Assembly: GCF_000203915.1 (NCBI RefSeq)
Contig: NC_008391.1
Span: 1,798,001-1,862,000 of the forward strand
DNA length: 64,000 bases
Source: Burkholderia ambifaria AMMD
Lineage (GTDB): Bacteria; Pseudomonadota; Gammaproteobacteria; Burkholderiales; Burkholderiaceae
Direction: 5' to 3'
In this document: positions 35,580 through 45,913 of the stretch, one piece after another
Layout of the letters: each line of letters starts with the position of its first letter
Numbering within the stretch: the first letter of the stretch is position 1
The notes under the pieces: model-generated
The model's input: the letters and a program-made list of their open reading frames with translations, nothing else
Database searches by the model: none
What the model was told of the DNA's origin: nothing
Made by a program: the position numbers and the translations under genes

Positions 35580-36632
35580 CTATTCCGCGTCGTCGCCCCT
35601 CAGCGGCAAAAATCGCGGCGCCACGCGCGCCCGGACGTTGCCGTCCCCGTCGACGCGATAAATCCCGCGCGCCGCATTGTGCGGGTGCTCCACCGCTTCG
35701 GCCACGCTCAGCACCGGCGCAAAGCATGCGTCGCTGCCTTCGAGCAGCGCGCGCCAGTGCGCGGAGGGCTGCTGCGCAAATACCTCGGCGAAACGCGCCT
35801 TCAGCGCCGGCCAGCGCGCGCGGTCGTACTGCGACGCGGGATCGACGTCGGTCAGCCCGAGCCGCTCGACCAGCAGCGCGTAGAACGGTGGCTCGAGCGC
35901 GCCGATCGTCACGCATTCGCCGTCCGCGCAGCGATATACGTCGTAGAACGGCGCGTCGTGGAAGAGGCTTGGCTGCGCGCCATCGAGCTGGCCGTTCGCG
36001 CGCGCCCACAGCGCGAGCGAGCCGAGCATCGACACGATATCGACGATCGCGCCGTCGACCACCCGCCCCGGGCCGCCGCCGCGCACGTCGAACAGCGCGC
36101 AGACGATCCCGAACGCGAGCCCGAGCGCGCCACCCGCATCGCCGACGACGGTCGGCGGCACGCCGGGGCGGCCGTCACGCGGCGCGGACAGCGACAGCAG
36201 CCCCGTCAGCGCGACGTAGTTCAGGTCGTGCCCGGCGGCCGTCGCGAGCGGCCCGTCCTGGCCCCAGCCCGTCATCCGTCCGTACACGAGCTTCGGATTG
36301 CGGCGTGCACAAGCGTCGGGCCCGAGGCCGAGACGCTCCATCACGCCCGGTCGCAGCCCCTCGATCAGCGCATCGGCCTGCGCGATCAGCGCGAGCGCCG
36401 CATCGCGGCCGTCCGGTGTCTTCAGATCGAGCTCGACGACCGTCTTGCCTTCGCGCAGCAGGTCGCCGTCGCGGCCCTGCAACGCGTCCGGCGCACTCGT
36501 GCGGCCGGCCGGACGCGCGATCAGCGTGATGCGCGCGCCCATTCCGGCGAGCATCCAGCCCGCGAGCGGGCCGGGGCCGAGACCTTCGAATTCGACGATA
36601 TGGACGCCGGAAAGCGGCGCATCAAGCGACAT
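35580..36632 (-). CDS. CaiB/BaiF CoA-transferase (alpha-methylacyl-CoA racemase-like)
   Basis: A 350-residue member of the CaiB/BaiF family, of a length typical of alpha-methylacyl-CoA racemases. Marks are HIVEFEGLGPGPLAGWMLAGMGARI (about 11-35), GKTVVELDLKTPDGR (about 62-76), GRMTGWGQDGPLATAAGHDLNYVALTG (about 117-143, with the catalytic His/Asp area) and GGALGLAFGIVCALFD. It may epimerise 2-methyl-branched acyl-CoAs or transfer CoA. It lies downstream of the prp operon but beyond its terminator and a 49-bp repeat cluster, so it is transcribed separately. Confidence 0.88.
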   Translation of the reverse strand: MSLDAPLSGVHIVEFEGLGPGPLAGWMLAGMGARITLIARPAGRTSAPDALQGRDGDLLREGKTVVELDLKTPDGRDAALALIAQADALIEGLRPGVMERLGLGPDACARRNPKLVYGRMTGWGQDGPLATAAGHDLNYVALTGLLSLSAPRDGRPGVPPTVVGDAGGALGLAFGIVCALFDVRGGGPGRVVDGAIVDIVSMLGSLALWARANGQLDGAQPSLFHDAPFYDVYRCADGECVTIGALEPPFYALLVERLGLTDVDPASQYDRARWPALKARFAEVFAQQPSAHWRALLEGSDACFAPVLSVAEAVEHPHNAARGIYRVDGDGNVRARVAPRFLPLRGDDAE

Positions 36633-36653
36633 ACGGTTCTCCTGTCGGCCCCC

Positions 36654-36848
36654 GTTAGCGTTTCAGCGCTTACGGGTGCCCCATGCTTCGCGGTGGACCA
36701 GCGTTGGCGCTTTAGCGCTTACGCGGGTCCCATGCTGCGCGGTCGCCCAGCGTTAGCGCTTTGGCGCTTATGCGGGTCCCAAGCTTCGCAGTCAACCACC
36801 GTTAGCGCTTTGGCGCTTACCGGCGTCCATGCTTCGCGGTCAACCACC
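36654..36848. repeat. 49-bp tandem repeat, four copies
   Basis: Four direct copies start at 36654, 36703, 36752 and 36801, each about 49 bp, opening GTTAGCGCTTTGGCGCTTA and ending near CGGTCAACCACC. A fifth begins and breaks off at 36849. Each unit contains the small hairpin AGCGC-TTTG-GCGCT. It fills most of the 358-bp gap after prpF. Confidence 0.9.
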
Positions 36849-36904
36849 ATTAGCAGCCCGCACCCCAACGCAACGCATCGCCCACCGAATCACACGCGTC
36901 AAAT

Positions 36905-36942
36905 GAAAAAATCCCCGCGCAGCGGTTCCGCTTCGCAGGGAT
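36905..36942 (-). terminator. Intrinsic terminator of the prp operon
   Basis: On the minus strand ATCCCTGCGAAGCGG pairs with CCGCTGCGCGGGGAT (15 bp, one mismatch and one wobble) and is followed by TTTTTT. It lies 49 bp after prpF. Confidence 0.85.
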
Positions 36943-36990
36943 CGGGACAAGGTTCGCGCGTGCAGGCTTGCACGTGAAAACCATCGTGCG

Positions 36991-38181
36991 TCAGAACGCG
37001 TCGCCCGGCACCCTCACCCACCCCTCCATCAGCACACGCGCGCTGCGGCTCATGATCGCCTTCGTGACGGTCCACTCGCCGTTCTCGAGCTGCGCTTCCG
37101 CGCCGACGCGCAGCGTGCCTGACGGATGCCCGAAGCGCACCGCGTTGCGCGCACCGCCGCCCGCCGCGAGATTCACCAGCGTGCCGGGAATCGCCGCGGC
37201 CGTGCCGATCGCGACCGCCGCCGTGCCCATCATCGCGTGGTGCAGCTTGCCCATCGACATCGCCCGCACCAGCAGGTCGACGTCGCCCGCATTCACGCGC
37301 TTGCCGCTCGACGCGACATAGTCGGCCGGTTTCGCGACGAACGCGACCTTCGGCGTGTGCTGGCGCGTCGCGATCTCGTCGAGCGTGTCGATCAGGCCCA
37401 TGCGCAGCGCGCCGTGCGCGCGAATCGTCTCGAACTTCTCGAGCGCCTTCGGGTCGCCGTTGATCGCGTCCTGCAGCTCCGTGCCCGTGTAGCCGATCGC
37501 TTCAGCCTCGACGAAGATGGTCGGAATCCCCGCGTTGATCATGGTCGCCTTCAGCGTGCCGATGCCCGGCACGGCCAGGTCGTCGACGAGGTTGCCGGTC
37601 GGGAACATCGAGCCGCCCGCGCCTTCTTCCTCGGCGGCCGGGTTCATGAACTCGAGCTGCACTTCGGCGGCCGGGAACGTGACGCCGTCCAACTCGAAGT
37701 CGCCCGTCTCCTGCACCGCGCCGTTCGTGATCGGCACGTGCGCGACGATCGTCTTGCCGATGTTCGCCTGCCAGATCCGCACGGTCGCGACGCCGTCGCG
37801 CGGCACGCGCGACGCATCGACAAGACCGCCGCCGATCGCGAACGGGCCGACCGCCGCCGACAGGTTGCCGCAGTTGCCGGTCCAGTCGACGAACGCCTTG
37901 TCGATCGCGACCTGCCCGAACAGGTAGTCGACGTCGTGACCGGGCCGCGTGCTCTTCGACACGATCACCGTCTTGCTGGTGGACGAAGTCGCGCCGCCCA
38001 TCCCGTCGATCTGCTTGCCGTACGGATCGGGGCTGCCGATCACGCGCAGCAGCAGCGCGTCACGCGCGGCGCCCGGCGTCTGCGCGGCATCCGGCAGGTC
38101 CTGCAGCCGGAAGAACACGCCCTTGCTGGTGCCGCCGCGGATGTAGGTCGCCGGAATCCTGATTTGCGGAATGTGAGCCAT
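36991..38181 (-). CDS. prpF: 2-methylaconitate cis-trans isomerase PrpF
   Basis: A 396-residue diaminopimelate-epimerase-fold isomerase that corrects trans-2-methylaconitate, the product of AcnD, to the cis form in the 2-methylcitrate cycle. It begins MAHIPQIRIPATYIRGGTSK; RGGTSKGVFF, the NCGNLSAAVGPFAI cysteine region (about 108-121) and the second half GGGARNAVRFGHPSGTLRVG fit the family. It is the last gene of the prp operon, 26 bp after acnD, and precedes an intrinsic terminator. Confidence 0.95.
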   Translation of the reverse strand: MAHIPQIRIPATYIRGGTSKGVFFRLQDLPDAAQTPGAARDALLLRVIGSPDPYGKQIDGMGGATSSTSKTVIVSKSTRPGHDVDYLFGQVAIDKAFVDWTGNCGNLSAAVGPFAIGGGLVDASRVPRDGVATVRIWQANIGKTIVAHVPITNGAVQETGDFELDGVTFPAAEVQLEFMNPAAEEEGAGGSMFPTGNLVDDLAVPGIGTLKATMINAGIPTIFVEAEAIGYTGTELQDAINGDPKALEKFETIRAHGALRMGLIDTLDEIATRQHTPKVAFVAKPADYVASSGKRVNAGDVDLLVRAMSMGKLHHAMMGTAAVAIGTAAAIPGTLVNLAAGGGARNAVRFGHPSGTLRVGAEAQLENGEWTVTKAIMSRSARVLMEGWVRVPGDAF

Positions 38182-38207
38182 GTTTGCGTTATCCCTGTGT
38201 GATCCGG

Positions 38208-40805
38208 TCAAGCCGCCTGCGACGATTCGAGGAAGTCCTGCGCGAAGCGCTGCAGCACGCCGCCCGCGTCGTAGATCGACACTTCCTCGGCCGTATCGAG
38301 CCGGCACGTCACGGGCACCTCGACACGCTCGCCGTTCTTGCGTTGAATCACGAGCGTGAGATCGGCGCGCGGCGTACGCTTGCCGATCACGTCGAAGGTC
38401 TCGGTGCCGTCGATCCCGAGCGTGGTGCGGTTCGTGCCCGGCTTGAACTCGAGCGGCAACACGCCCATCCCGATCAGGTTGGTGCGGTGAATCCGCTCGA
38501 ACCCTTCGGCGACGATCGCCTCGACGCCCGCGAGCCGCACGCCCTTCGCGGCCCAGTCGCGCGACGAGCCCTGGCCGTAGTCGGCGCCGGCGATCACGAT
38601 CAGCGGCTGCTTGCGGTTCATGTACGTCTCGATCGCCTCCCACATGCGCATGACCTTGCCTTCCGGCTCGACGCGCGCGAGCGAGCCCTTCTTCACCGCG
38701 CCGTCGACGACCGCCATCTCGTTGATCAGCGTCGGGTTCGCGAAGGTCGCGCGCTGCGCGGTCAGGTGGTCTCCCCGGTGCGTCGCGTACGAGTTGAAGT
38801 CTTCTTCAGGCAGGCCCATCTTCGCGAGGTATTCGCCAGCCGCGCTGTCCAGCAGGATCGCGTTCGACGGCGACAGGTGGTCGGTCGTGATGTTGTCGCC
38901 GAGCACCGCGAGCGGGCGCATGCCCTTGAGCGTGCGTTCGCCGGCCAACGCGCCTTCCCAGTACGGCGGGCGACGGATATACGTGCTCTGCGCGCGCCAG
39001 TCGTACAGCGGCGCCGCACGCTCGCCCGCATCGGCCGTGCGCGCGAACATCGGTTCGTAGACCTTGCGGAACTGCTCGGGCTTCACGCTCGACGCGACGA
39101 TCGCATCGATCTCCTCGTCGGTCGGCCAGATGTCCTTCAGTGTGACGGGCTTGCCGTCCTGGTCGTGGCCCAGCACGTCCTTCTCGATGTCGAAGCGGAT
39201 CGTGCCGGCGATCGCATACGCGACGACGAGCGGCGGCGACGCGAGGAACGCCTGCTTCGCGTACGGGTGGATGCGGCCATCGAAGTTGCGGTTGCCGGAC
39301 AGCACGGCGGTCGCGTACAGGTCGCGATCGACGATTTCCTGCTGGATCTTCGGATCGAGCGCGCCCGACATCCCGTTGCAGGTCGTGCACGCGAACGCGA
39401 CGATGCCGAAGCCGAGCTTTTCCAGCTCCGGCAGCAGGTTCGCTTCTTCCAGATACAGCTCGACCGCCTTCGAGCCCGGCGCAAGCGAGCTCTTCACCCA
39501 CGGCTTGCGCGTGAGGCCCTTCGCGTTCGCGTTGCGCGCGAGCAGCGCCGCGGCAATCACGTTGCGCGGGTTGCTGGTGTTCGTGCAGCTCGTGATCGCG
39601 GCGATGATCACCGCGCCGTCGGGCATCTCGCCCGGCTTTTCTTCCCACTGGCCGGCGATCCCGCGTGCGGCGAGATCGGACGTCGGCAGCCGCTTGTGCG
39701 GGTTCGACGGGCCGGCCATGTTGCGCACCACGCTCGACAGGTCGAACGTCAGCGTGCGCTCGTATTGCACGTTGCCGAGCGTATCGGCCCACAGGCCCGC
39801 CGTCTTCGCGTAGGTCTCGACCAGCTTCACCTGCTCGTCGCTGCGGCCGGTGAGGCGCAGGTAGTCGGTCGTCTGGCCGTCGATGAAGAACATCGCGGCC
39901 GTCGCGCCATATTCGGGCGCCATGTTCGAGATCGTCGCGCGGTCGCCGAGCGTGAGGCTCGCGGCACCTTCGCCACGGAATTCCAGATACGCGCCGACCA
40001 CCTTTTCCTTGCGCAGGAACTCGGTCAGCGCGAGCACGACGTCGGTCGCGGTGATGCCGGGCTGGCGCTTGCCGGTCAGCTCGACGCCGACGATGTCGGG
40101 CAGGCGCATCCACGATGCGCGGCCGAGCATCACGTTCTCCGCCTCCAGGCCGCCGACGCCGATCGCGATCACGCCGAGCGCATCGACGTGCGGCGTGTGG
40201 CTGTCGGTGCCGACGCAGGTGTCCGGGAACGCTACGCCGTCCTGCGCCTGGATCACCGGCGACATCTTCTCGAGGTTGATCTGGTGCATGATGCCGTTGC
40301 CCGGCGGGATCACGTCGACGTTCTCGAACGCCTTCTTCGTCCACTCGATGAAGTGGAAGCGATCCTCGTTGCGGCGATCCTCGATCGCGCGGTTCTTCGC
40401 GAACGCATCCGGATCGAAGCCGCCGCACTCGACGGCGAGCGAGTGGTCGACGATCAGCTGCACGGGCACGACCGGGTTCACCTTCGCGGGGTCGCCACCG
40501 CCGTCGGCGATCGCGTCGCGCAGGCCGGCGAGATCGACGAGCGCCGTCTGCCCGAGGATGTCGTGACACACCACGCGCGCCGGGAACCACGGGAAATCGC
40601 GGTCGCGCTTGCGCTCGATGATCTGCTTCAGCGAATCGGCAAGGATCGCCGGATCGCAGCGGCGCACGAGGTTTTCGGCGAGCACGCGCGACGTGTACGG
40701 CAGCGTGTCGTAGGCGCCGGGCGCGATCGCTTCGACCGCGGCACGCGCGTCGAAATAGTCCAGCGACGTGCCGGGCAGGGGTTTGCGGTAGGCAGTATTC
40801 ATCAT
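38208..40805 (-). CDS. acnD: Fe-S 2-methylisocitrate dehydratase AcnD
   Basis: An 865-residue aconitase-family dehydratase that converts 2-methylcitrate to 2-methylaconitate. It carries a [4Fe-4S] cluster: FACTTCNGMSG (about 412-422) and the earlier ITSCTNTSNP region supply the cysteines. VGTDSHTPHVDALGVIAIGVGG is the standard substrate loop, and the C-terminal swivel domain has GADYGQGSSRDWAAKG. The combination with PrpF is the AcnD/PrpF route that replaces PrpD. Two adjacent ATG codons (40805, 40802) could start; the shorter MNTAYRKPLPGT is equally likely. Confidence 0.96.
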   Translation of the reverse strand: MMNTAYRKPLPGTSLDYFDARAAVEAIAPGAYDTLPYTSRVLAENLVRRCDPAILADSLKQIIERKRDRDFPWFPARVVCHDILGQTALVDLAGLRDAIADGGGDPAKVNPVVPVQLIVDHSLAVECGGFDPDAFAKNRAIEDRRNEDRFHFIEWTKKAFENVDVIPPGNGIMHQINLEKMSPVIQAQDGVAFPDTCVGTDSHTPHVDALGVIAIGVGGLEAENVMLGRASWMRLPDIVGVELTGKRQPGITATDVVLALTEFLRKEKVVGAYLEFRGEGAASLTLGDRATISNMAPEYGATAAMFFIDGQTTDYLRLTGRSDEQVKLVETYAKTAGLWADTLGNVQYERTLTFDLSSVVRNMAGPSNPHKRLPTSDLAARGIAGQWEEKPGEMPDGAVIIAAITSCTNTSNPRNVIAAALLARNANAKGLTRKPWVKSSLAPGSKAVELYLEEANLLPELEKLGFGIVAFACTTCNGMSGALDPKIQQEIVDRDLYATAVLSGNRNFDGRIHPYAKQAFLASPPLVVAYAIAGTIRFDIEKDVLGHDQDGKPVTLKDIWPTDEEIDAIVASSVKPEQFRKVYEPMFARTADAGERAAPLYDWRAQSTYIRRPPYWEGALAGERTLKGMRPLAVLGDNITTDHLSPSNAILLDSAAGEYLAKMGLPEEDFNSYATHRGDHLTAQRATFANPTLINEMAVVDGAVKKGSLARVEPEGKVMRMWEAIETYMNRKQPLIVIAGADYGQGSSRDWAAKGVRLAGVEAIVAEGFERIHRTNLIGMGVLPLEFKPGTNRTTLGIDGTETFDVIGKRTPRADLTLVIQRKNGERVEVPVTCRLDTAEEVSIYDAGGVLQRFAQDFLESSQAA

Positions 40806-40881
40806 GTGGGGCGGGAAATCGGGGTATGACGTCCGGCGCGCGCCGGCGCCCGTTTCTCGGGGCCGGCGCGCGGCTGGCGGA

Positions 40882-42054
40882 TCAGCGCTTCTCGATCGGC
40901 ACGAACTGCAGGTCTTCCGGCCCCGTGTAGTTCGCGCTCGGACGGATGATCTTGTTGTCGACGCGCTGCTCGATGATGTGCGCGCTCCAGCCGGACGTGC
41001 GCGAGATCACGAAAAGCGGCGTGAACATCGCGGTCGGCACGCCCATCATGTGATACGACACGGCGCTGAACCAGTCGAGGTTCGGGAACATCTTCTTCGC
41101 GTCCCACATCACCGATTCGAGGCGCTCGGCGATGCTGTACAGCTTCAGGTCGCCGGCTTCCTTCGACAGCTTGTGCGCGACGCCCTTGATCACCTTGTTG
41201 CGCGGATCGGAGATCGTGTAGACCGGGTGGCCGAAGCCGATCACGACTTCCTTGTTCTCGACGCGGCGGCGGATGTCGGCTTCGGCATCGTCCGGCGAGC
41301 TGTAGCGGCTCTGGATTTCATATGCGACTTCGTTCGCGCCGCCGTGCTTCGGCCCGCGCAGCGCGCCGATCGCGCCGGTGATCGCCGAGTAGATGTCCGA
41401 GCCCGTGCCCGCGATCACGCGGCCGGTGAACGTCGATGCGTTGAACTCGTGCTCCGCGTACAGGATCAGCGACGTGTGCATCGCGTCGACCCACGACTTC
41501 GACGGCGTCTTGCCGTGGAGCAGGTGCAGGAAGTGGCCGCCGATCGAATCGTCGTCGGTCTCCGTCTCGATGCGCTTGCCGTTGTGCGAGAAGTGATACC
41601 AGTACAACAGCATCGAGCCGAGCGATGCCATCAGGCGGTCGGCGATGTCGCGCGCGCCCGGCAGGTTGTGGTCCTCCTTCTCCGGCAGCACGGTGCCGAG
41701 CACCGACACGCCGGTACGCATCACGTCCATCGGGTGGGCCGATGCCGGGATCTGCTCGAGCACGGCCTTCAGCGCGTTCGGCAGGCCGCGCATCGCGCGC
41801 AGCCGGGTCTTGTACGCGGCCAGTTCGGTCATGTTCGGCAGCGTGCCGTGCACGAGCAGGTGCGCGATTTCCTCGAATTCGCACGACTCGGCGACGTCGA
41901 GAATGTCGTAGCCGCGGTAGTGCAGGTCGTTGCCGGTCTTGCCGACCGTGCAGAGCGCCGTGTTGCCGGCCGTCACGCCCGACAGCGCCACCGACTTCTT
42001 CGGCTTGAATGCGCCTGCGGCGGCCGGTGCTGCTGCGTCTTTCGTCTCGCTCAT
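40882..42054 (-). CDS. prpC: 2-methylcitrate synthase PrpC
   Basis: A 390-residue citrate-synthase-fold enzyme joining propionyl-CoA and oxaloacetate to 2-methylcitrate. [13 protein letters not shown] (about 45-57), [41 protein letters not shown] (about 210-250) with the catalytic His and GFGHPVYT (about 293-300) are clear. The ATG at 42054 is chosen because GGAG lies nine bases upstream; a TTG further up has no support. It is the second gene of the prp operon, 122 bp after prpB. Confidence 0.96.
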   Translation of the reverse strand: MSETKDAAAPAAAGAFKPKKSVALSGVTAGNTALCTVGKTGNDLHYRGYDILDVAESCEFEEIAHLLVHGTLPNMTELAAYKTRLRAMRGLPNALKAVLEQIPASAHPMDVMRTGVSVLGTVLPEKEDHNLPGARDIADRLMASLGSMLLYWYHFSHNGKRIETETDDDSIGGHFLHLLHGKTPSKSWVDAMHTSLILYAEHEFNASTFTGRVIAGTGSDIYSAITGAIGALRGPKHGGANEVAYEIQSRYSSPDDAEADIRRRVENKEVVIGFGHPVYTISDPRNKVIKGVAHKLSKEAGDLKLYSIAERLESVMWDAKKMFPNLDWFSAVSYHMMGVPTAMFTPLFVISRTSGWSAHIIEQRVDNKIIRPSANYTGPEDLQFVPIEKR

Positions 42055-42176
42055 GTTTCCGTTCTCCAATAGGTATCTGGGTAGCTGTCGACCGCACTTG
42101 GCGCTTCAGCGCTTTGGCGCTTGGCGCGGTCGCGTGCAAAGCGTTCCGGGAATCGTGTCCCGGTGCGCGGGCCGCG

Positions 42177-43070
42177 TTACTTCTTGCCCTGCGCGAACAG
42201 TTCGTCGAGCTTGCGCTCGTATTCGTGATAGCCGAGGAAGTCGTACAGCTCCGCGCGGGTCTGCATGGTCGGCACGGCGGCCTTCTGCGTGCCGTCGCGG
42301 CGCAGCGTCTCGTAGAAGTTCAGCGCGGCCTTGTTCATCGCGCGATACGCGCCGCAGCAGTACAGCGCGATGTCGACTTTCGCCTCGCGCAGCTCGTCGA
42401 CCGTGAACAGCGGCGTCGAGCCGAATTCGGTCAGGTTCGCGAGGATGGGCACCTTCACGGCTGCCTTGAAGCGACGGTAATCGTCGAGCGTCTTCATCGC
42501 TTCCGGGAAGATCATGTCGGCGCCGGCTTCCACGTAGGCAATCGCGCGCTCGATCGCGGCGTCGATCCCTTCGGCGGCGGCCGCGTCGGTGCGGGCCATG
42601 ATCACGAACTGGTCGTCGGTGCGCGCATCGACCGCGGCCTTCACGCGATCGACCATTTCCTCGAGCGGCACGACTTCCTTGCCCGGACGATGGCCGCAGC
42701 GCTTCTGGCCGACCTGGTCTTCGAGGTGAACCGCCGCGACACCGGCATTGATGAACGAGCGGACCGTGCGCGCGATGTTGAACGCGCCGCCCCAGCCAGT
42801 ATCGATGTCGACCAGCAGCGGCAGGTCGGTCGCGTTGGTGATCCGGGTCGCGTCGATCAGCACGTCTTCCATCGTGCTGATGCCGAGATCGGGGATCCCG
42901 AGCGAATTCGCGGCGACGCCGCCGCCCGACAGGTAGACGGCCTTGAAGCCGACGGCCTGCGCCATCTTGGCCGCGTACGCGGTGATCGCGCCGACCACCT
43001 GCAGCGGCTGCTCGGCCGCGACTGCCGCGCGGAATTTCGCGCCGGCGCTCTGAAGATGCGTGTTGCTCAT
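42177..43070 (-). CDS. prpB: 2-methylisocitrate lyase PrpB
   Basis: A 297-residue isocitrate-lyase-superfamily enzyme that splits 2-methylisocitrate into pyruvate and succinate. Typical are [19 protein letters not shown] (about 50-68), [10 protein letters not shown] with Mg-binding Asp, and the signature loop [12 protein letters not shown] (about 122-133) with the catalytic Cys. AGGAGG (43077-43082) is a perfect ribosome binding site before the ATG. It is the first gene of the operon, 30 bp past a sigma-54 promoter and divergent from prpR. Confidence 0.97.
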   Translation of the reverse strand: MSNTHLQSAGAKFRAAVAAEQPLQVVGAITAYAAKMAQAVGFKAVYLSGGGVAANSLGIPDLGISTMEDVLIDATRITNATDLPLLVDIDTGWGGAFNIARTVRSFINAGVAAVHLEDQVGQKRCGHRPGKEVVPLEEMVDRVKAAVDARTDDQFVIMARTDAAAAEGIDAAIERAIAYVEAGADMIFPEAMKTLDDYRRFKAAVKVPILANLTEFGSTPLFTVDELREAKVDIALYCCGAYRAMNKAALNFYETLRRDGTQKAAVPTMQTRAELYDFLGYHEYERKLDELFAQGKK

Positions 43071-43100
43071 GAACGGCCTCCTGAAGGAATGACCATTAAC

Positions 43101-43116
43101 AGCAAGGACCGGGCCA
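43101..43116 (-). promoter_or_regulatory. Sigma-54 promoter of prpBC-acnD-prpF
   Basis: On the minus strand TGGCCCGGTCCTTGCT gives the -24 GG and -12 GC with the required ten bases between. Transcription would start near 43090, ahead of prpB. Confidence 0.8.
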
Positions 43117-43180
43117 GCTCGCAAAATCCCGCTAACTCACTGATTCTTAAGCAACCGGCACGAGTGGTGAATCGCCCGAC

Positions 43181-43219
43181 GATTTCAATTCGGCAATTTC
43201 AGGTTTCAAAAATGAAATC
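43181..43219. promoter_or_regulatory. Candidate PrpR enhancer site
   Basis: Between prpB and prpR, the stretch from GATTTCAATT to TGAAATC contains three TTTCA and an inverted TGAAA element. It lies about 65-105 bp upstream of the -24/-12 promoter, the usual distance for an enhancer. PrpR binding is inferred. Confidence 0.5.
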
Positions 43220-43240
43220 GCGCGCGCATAATCGATCGCC

Positions 43241-45223
43241 ATGGACCTCTCCTCGACCAAGCCCGTCGGCCCGGCCGACCGCACGGTACGCCCGCGCATC
43301 TGGGCGATGGGCATCAGCCGCCTGCGCGACCTGTTTCGCGAGATCGCCGGTGAATTCGACGAACGCGCCGACGTGCGCATCGTCACGCGGGCCTACGAAG
43401 ACGCGCTGAGCGCGATCGCGGAAGCCGGCACCGCGCGGCCCGACGTGATCGTCGCGGCCGGCTCGAACGGCGGCTTCCTGAAAACGCGTGCGCAGGTGCC
43501 GGTGGTAGTCGTGTCGCCGACCGGCTTCGACGTGATGCAGGCGCTCGCGCGCGCACGGCGCGACGCGTCGCGGATTGCCCTCGTCAGCGCCGGCGAGACG
43601 CCGCCGGAGGTGCGCCGCTTCGTCGCCGCCTACGGCCTCGACGTGCAGTTTGCGTCATATCAGTCCGCTCAGGAAGCGGAAGCCTGCGTGCACGACCTGC
43701 ACGACCGCGGCATCGAGACGATCGTCGGCCCCGGCCTCGTCACCGATCTCGCGGCGAGTGCCGGCATGGGCGCGGTGTTCCTGTATTCGCACGCGTCGGT
43801 GCGCAAGGCGGTCGAAACGGCACTCGAAGTCGCGTACGCGACGCACGCCGAGGCGTTTCGCCGTCAGCGCCTCGACAACCTGTTGCAGCACCTGCGCGAC
43901 GGCGTGGTCGCGCTCGACGCGCGCGGTCACGTCGAGGCGATCAACGAGCGGCTCGCGTCGGCGCTCGGGGTCGAACCGGCGGCGGCCGTCGGCCGCGCGC
44001 TCGTCGACCTGCGGCCCGAGCTGCGCACGCTGCGCGGCGAGGATGGCGACGCGCTCGCGACGGTGCGCGGCGTGCGCTACGTCGTGCATCGCGGGCCGCT
44101 CGTCGATCGCGGCGTCACGTCGGGCAGCGTGCTGACCTTCCAGGAATCGCGCGCGGTCGAACGGCTCGACCGCGCGCTGCGTTCGCAGCCGAATACGCAG
44201 CAGTTCGCGGCGCGCTACGCACTCGACGACGTGGTCGGCGCGTCCGCGCCGATGGCGCGCGTGCGCGACCTCGTGCGCCGCTACGCGAAATCCGACGCGA
44301 CCGTGCTCGTGCTCGGCGAGAGCGGCACCGGCAAGGAGATGATCGCGCAGAGCCTGCACGCGCTGTCCGTGCGGCGCAGCTATCCGTTCGTCGCGATCAA
44401 CTGCGGCGCGTTTCCGGAAGCGCTGCTCGAGAGCGAGCTGTTCGGTTATGAGGAAGGCGCGTTCACCGGCGCCCGGCGCGGCGGCAAGACCGGGCTGTTC
44501 GAGGCCGCGCACCGCGGCACGCTGTTTCTCGACGAGATCGGCGAGATGCCGCCGTCGCTGCAAAGCCGACTGCTGCGCGTGCTGCAGGAGCGTGAGGTGA
44601 TCCGCCTCGGTTCGACCGAGCCGATCCGCATCGACGTGCGCGTGATCGCCGCGACGCACCGGCCGCTGCTCGCGGCCGTCGAAGCCGGCACGTTCCGCGC
44701 GGACCTGTATTACCGGCTCAACATCCTGAACATCGGCCTGCCGCCGCTGCGCGAGCGCGCGGCCGACATTCCGGCGCTCGCGGCCACGCTGCTCGTGCAG
44801 GCCGCGCGGCGCGAGCCGCGGCTGGCCGAACGCGTGCGCGAGGTCGACGACGCGATGCGCGTGCTCGGCGCGACGCAGGCGACGCTCGCCCGCTACCGCT
44901 GGCCCGGCAACGTGCGGGAATTGCAGAACGTGGTCGAGCGGATCGCGGTGGAACTGGCCGAGGAAGTCGACGAGCAGGATCCGGGCGCCCCGTGCGCCGC
45001 GCTCGCGCCCGACGCGCTGCAGGCGATCGCGCCGGAGTTGTTCGCGACACCGCCCGAGGCCGCCGATCCCGACGACGCGCAGACACTGCAAGCACGCCGC
45101 CGCCGCGCGGAAGCCGACGAGATCCGCGCGGTGCTCGATGCGTGCGGCGGCGACCGCGATCGCGCGTGTGCGATGCTGGGCATCAGCAAGACGACGCTGT
45201 GGCGGAAGCTTTCGGCGAAGTAG
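43241..45223 (+). CDS. prpR: Propionate catabolism sigma-54 activator PrpR
   Basis: A 660-residue bacterial enhancer-binding protein. Residues 20-195 are the PrpR N-terminal sensor, which detects 2-methylcitrate; a PAS domain follows (about 210-300). The AAA+ module has Walker A GESGTGKE at about 359-366 and the sigma-54-contact loop GAFTGA at about 406-411. The C-terminus is a Fis-type HTH ([26 protein letters not shown]). It is divergent from prpB and should activate the operon at the -24/-12 promoter at 43101-43116. Confidence 0.95.
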   Translation: MDLSSTKPVGPADRTVRPRIWAMGISRLRDLFREIAGEFDERADVRIVTRAYEDALSAIAEAGTARPDVIVAAGSNGGFLKTRAQVPVVVVSPTGFDVMQALARARRDASRIALVSAGETPPEVRRFVAAYGLDVQFASYQSAQEAEACVHDLHDRGIETIVGPGLVTDLAASAGMGAVFLYSHASVRKAVETALEVAYATHAEAFRRQRLDNLLQHLRDGVVALDARGHVEAINERLASALGVEPAAAVGRALVDLRPELRTLRGEDGDALATVRGVRYVVHRGPLVDRGVTSGSVLTFQESRAVERLDRALRSQPNTQQFAARYALDDVVGASAPMARVRDLVRRYAKSDATVLVLGESGTGKEMIAQSLHALSVRRSYPFVAINCGAFPEALLESELFGYEEGAFTGARRGGKTGLFEAAHRGTLFLDEIGEMPPSLQSRLLRVLQEREVIRLGSTEPIRIDVRVIAATHRPLLAAVEAGTFRADLYYRLNILNIGLPPLRERAADIPALAATLLVQAARREPRLAERVREVDDAMRVLGATQATLARYRWPGNVRELQNVVERIAVELAEEVDEQDPGAPCAALAPDALQAIAPELFATPPEAADPDDAQTLQARRRRAEADEIRAVLDACGGDRDRACAMLGISKTTLWRKLSAK

Positions 45224-45275
45224 GTTCGGGGCGGGATGTGCGTCCGGGGCATGACGCGCTGAACCCGCGCCGGCG

Positions 45276-45899
45276 TCAATCGGCCTTGTGATAGTGGCGA
45301 TATGCCTTCGCGCGATTGCCGCACGACGACATCGAGCACCAGCGGCGGCTACCGTTCTTGCTGTCGTCGATAAACAGCCACTGACAGGCGTCGTTCGCAC
45401 AACGCTTGACCTTCGCCAGCCGCGCGCTGCCCAGCAGGTCGGTCGCCGACCACAGCACCGGGCTCAACAGCCCCGCGAGCGTCGCGCCCGCACCCCCGAT
45501 CCGCCACCCATAGCCGCCGTCGATCCGCGCGAGCGCGACGCGCGGCGCCGCTTCCGCCAGAAAGCCGCCCAGCAACGCGAGATCGTCGGCGTGCGGCTCG
45601 CGCCGCTCCGCTTCCGCGAGAAAGAGCCGGTACAGCGCCTCGCGCAACGCGAGCGCGCGCGAGAGCATTGCCGGCTCGTCATCTTGTTTCTCTTCTCCTG
45701 CACGACATGCGTCGGCCAGGCCAGCCGGCACGCCCGCCTGCTCGCGGCACCACGCGAACAGGTCGTCCAGCGTGCCGAACGTTTCGGTCGGCGCGTCGGT
45801 GCCGCGCCAGTACAGCGTGTTCGCGAAATCGATGCTCAACGTGTCGGACGGCGCCGGAATCAGGCAGTCCGTCGTGACGGAAGGTTGCGTCTTGTTCAT
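45276..45899 (-). CDS. CGNR zinc-finger transcriptional regulator
   Basis: A 207-residue protein of the ABATE-domain/CGNR zinc-finger family. The N-terminal sensor part (about 15-145) begins with SIDFANTLYWRG, and the C-terminal zinc finger has CANDACQWLFID and SRRWCSMSSCGNRAKAYRHY (CGNR signature). The start is ATG 45899; the extended frame upstream overlaps the operator. It is divergent from a VOC protein gene with a perfect 17-bp inverted repeat between them, so it probably represses itself and that gene. Confidence 0.9.
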   Translation of the reverse strand: MNKTQPSVTTDCLIPAPSDTLSIDFANTLYWRGTDAPTETFGTLDDLFAWCREQAGVPAGLADACRAGEEKQDDEPAMLSRALALREALYRLFLAEAERREPHADDLALLGGFLAEAAPRVALARIDGGYGWRIGGAGATLAGLLSPVLWSATDLLGSARLAKVKRCANDACQWLFIDDSKNGSRRWCSMSSCGNRAKAYRHYHKAD

Positions 45900-45913
45900 G
45901 CCGCGATCGTATC

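Noticed and set aside
36654..36848. Possible CRISPR array
   Set aside because: The 49-bp units are directly joined with no unique spacers, and no cas genes are near.
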